Source: an uncultured Pelagibacteraceae bacterium (GTDB taxonomy: Bacteria > Pseudomonadota > Alphaproteobacteria > Pelagibacterales > Pelagibacteraceae). From it: a stretch of 47,074 bases of DNA. The DNA is taken from contig CACJYF010000007.1 in NCBI GenBank assembly GCA_902597575.1, positions 1 through 47,074 of the forward strand, in the 5' to 3' direction. The stretch's first letter is position 1. Every line of letters begins with the position of its first letter. The notes under the pieces were generated by a model. That model had not been told where the DNA came from. It saw nothing but the letters and a program-made list of their open reading frames with translations, and ran no database searches. Of this stretch, positions 45,247 to 47,074 are shown piece by piece. Position numbers and translations under genes: made by a program.

Positions 45247-47074
45247 TGATCAATTATAAAAAAAATTTAGAATTACTTACTAAAAATAATGTTTATTCAG
45301 AAGAAATGGAGCATGATGCATGTGGAGTAGGGTTAATTGCATCGACAGAGGGAAAAAAATCAAGAGAAGTTGTAGAATATGGAATTGAAGCTTTAAAAGC
45401 TGTTTGGCACCGAGGGGCTGTTGATGCTGATGGAAAAACGGGTGATGGGGCAGGAATACATTTAGAAATACCCAAGGATTTTTTTGTTGAAAAAATAGAA
45501 GTCACAGGTCACACACACGATGGTTCCGATATTTGTGTTGGGATGATTTTTTTACCTAGGAATGATTATGCTGCACAGGAAAGCTGTAAAACGATTGTAG
45601 AAAGTGAGTTAACCAAAAATGATTTTAGTATTTATGGTTGGAGGCAGGTGCCTGTTAATCCAAAAGTTTTGGGAGAAAAGGCTCTTCAAACAATGCCAGA
45701 GATAATTCAAGTACTTTTCAAAGCAAATAATAAAAATCTAATTGATAAAGATCTTGAGAGAAAAATTTATGAGACAAGAAAAAAAATTGAGAATAAAGCG
45801 TTCAATTTATCATTAAATAATTTTTATATTTGTTCATTAAGCGCTAAATCAATTATCTATAAAGGCATGTTTTTAGCTGAAGCTATTTCAGATTTTTTCT
45901 TGGATTTAAGAGATATAAGATTTATTTCAAGATTTGCAATTTTTCATCAGAGATTTTCAACCAACACCGCTCCGAGCTGGAGTTTGGCTCAACCGTTTAG
46001 AGCAGTCGCCCATAATGGTGAAATTAATACTTATAAAGGAAACAAAAACTGGATGAGAGTTCACGAACAAGAGATGAGTAGTCCTTTTTTTGAGAATATT
46101 GAAAACTTAAAGCCAGTTATTCAAAAAGGTGTTTCAGACTCTGCGGCCCTAGATAATGTTTTTGAGTTATTAAATAAATCAGGTCAACCCGCTCCTTTAG
46201 CAAAATTAATGATGATCCCTGATGCTTGGTCAAAAAGAAATAAAACTCTACCAAAAAACCATCAACAACTGTTTAATTTTTTAAATAGCACAATGGAACC
46301 TTGGGATGGTCCTGCAGCAATTGCTGCAACAGATAATGAGTGGGTTATTGCAGCAAATGACCGTAATGGTTTAAGACCCTTAAGATACGCAATAACAAAA
46401 GATAAGTTTCTCTTTGCTGGATCTGAAACTGGAATGATTGAGTTAAATGAAAAAAGAATTTTATCAAAAGGAAGACTAGGCCCTGGTGAAATAATTGGGG
46501 TTAGAATTGAAAAAGGTAAATTATTTACGAATAACCAAATTAAAGACTATTTAGCAAAAGAATATAAACATTTTAATTCTCAGATAATAGATTTAGATGA
46601 AAAATTACTTATTTCTAATGAGAAACATAATTTTGATGGCGAAGATCTAAGGAGACGACAACACACTTTTGGCATAAGCTTGGAGGACTTAGAGTTAATT
46701 TTACATCCTATGGCAGAAGATGCTAAAGAGGCCACGGGTTCTATGGGCGATGATACGCCTTTAGCAGTTTTATCAGATAAATATAGACCACTTTATCATT
46801 TTTTTAGACAAAATTTTAGCCAAGTGACTAACCCACCAATTGACTCTCTAAGAGAAAATAAAGTTATGAGTTTAAAAACTAGATTTGGTAATCTTGGGAA
46901 TATTTTAGATTTTGATACCCTTACAAAAGAAAATATTTATGTTCTGAATAGCCCGATATTATCGAATTCACAATTTAATAAATTTATTAATTTTTTTGGC
47001 AAAAACTCAGTTTCTATAGATTGTACTTTTTCGAATGAGCAAAATTTATTTGACTCTATTAAAAGGATTCAAAA
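45246..47074 (+). CDS. gltB: Glutamate synthase large subunit, N-terminal part (runs off window)
   Basis: The first 609 codons are present and open to the right edge. A short propeptide ending EMEHDA is followed by the catalytic CGVG (Cys26 would become the N-terminal nucleophile of the glutaminase domain). Other matches are VWHRGAVDADGKTGDGAG, RFAIFHQRFSTNTAPSW, AHNGEINTYKGNKNWM and the DRNGLRPLRYA segment. The enzyme uses glutamine, 2-oxoglutarate and electrons from GltD to make two glutamates. Its start overlaps gltD by one base. Confidence 0.96.
   Translation, partial: MINYKKNLELLTKNNVYSEEMEHDACGVGLIASTEGKKSREVVEYGIEALKAVWHRGAVDADGKTGDGAGIHLEIPKDFFVEKIEVTGHTHDGSDICVGMIFLPRNDYAAQESCKTIVESELTKNDFSIYGWRQVPVNPKVLGEKALQTMPEIIQVLFKANNKNLIDKDLERKIYETRKKIENKAFNLSLNNFYICSLSAKSIIYKGMFLAEAISDFFLDLRDIRFISRFAIFHQRFSTNTAPSWSLAQPFRAVAHNGEINTYKGNKNWMRVHEQEMSSPFFENIENLKPVIQKGVSDSAALDNVFELLNKSGQPAPLAKLMMIPDAWSKRNKTLPKNHQQLFNFLNSTMEPWDGPAAIAATDNEWVIAANDRNGLRPLRYAITKDKFLFAGSETGMIELNEKRILSKGRLGPGEIIGVRIEKGKLFTNNQIKDYLAKEYKHFNSQIIDLDEKLLISNEKHNFDGEDLRRRQHTFGISLEDLELILHPMAEDAKEATGSMGDDTPLAVLSDKYRPLYHFFRQNFSQVTNPPIDSLRENKVMSLKTRFGNLGNILDFDTLTKENIYVLNSPILSNSQFNKFINFFGKNSVSIDCTFSNEQNLFDSIKRIQ

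Noticed and set aside
43807..47074. gltD-gltB order as a rearrangement
   Set aside because: Both orders occur in nature and the TAATG overlap shows an established operon.

Overview
The window is a contiguous piece of a very AT-rich, tightly packed alphaproteobacterial chromosome. Stop and start codons often overlap (TAATG or ATGA), and most gaps are under 60 bases. Gene order (fabI-fabB-fabA next to an Irr-type Fur protein; ubiE-ubiB-coaBC-dut divergent from mutM; rpsT-dnaA-dnaN; SUV3-like helicase, TerB, FdxA and CarD in a row), the compaction and the base composition point to a SAR11/Pelagibacterales-like or similarly streamlined marine lineage. That placement is inference from gene content, not a phylogeny. 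I see no insertion sequence, prophage, CRISPR array or rRNA operon.

Layout. 1-7220 (+): the end of metK, a hairpin, then a translation/RNA block nusA-infB-rbfA-rpsO-pnp that lacks rimP, ylxR and truB at their usual places. 7269-9768 (-): fabA-fabB-fabI for unsaturated fatty acid synthesis. 9863-13773 (+): what looks like an iron/peroxide region, with irr, katG under a promoter that contains an Irr-type operator, a 2-oxoglutarate/Fe(II) dioxygenase, a DUF2061 membrane protein, and a 59-residue Cys-rich protein behind two Fur boxes. 13789-18913 (-): an overlapping operon ubiE-ubiB-coaBC-dut-thiF/moeB-SH3 protein. 18946-22958 (+): mutM, rpsT, a decayed tsaB-like fragment, a DnaA-box region, dnaA and dnaN. 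22955-26393 (-): argH, a tiny LptM-like lipoprotein, lysA, plsC. 26418-30045: a TlpA thioredoxin, a HIG1 protein, an esterase, an HNH nuclease and the operon yqaA-dsbB-coq7. 30105-32236: tRNA-Leu, a C-terminally truncated acyl-CoA synthetase and a C-terminally truncated CarD meeting tail to tail at what looks like a rearrangement or chimeric joint. 32151-35376 (-): helicase, a TerB-like gene split by a frameshift at a run of seven A, and ferredoxin. 35377-35620 is a 244-base gap in which I see no gene. 35621-47074: a PaaI thioesterase, tRNA-Arg, a thiolase, a pyruvate dehydrogenase E1 carrying its own lipoyl domain followed by E2, an EamA transporter, uppP, and gltD-gltB running off the end.

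The metabolic picture is an aerobic heterotroph with ubiquinone (ubiE, ubiB, coq7), pyruvate dehydrogenase, type II fatty acid synthesis, GOGAT nitrogen assimilation, and lysine and arginine synthesis. The signals most worth following are the Fur-box-controlled Cys-rich small protein, the Irr operator inside the katG promoter, the lipoyl-AceE fusion, the split terB and the CarD/acyl-CoA synthetase joint. No single large new defence or mobile system is visible; the interest lies in these smaller elements.
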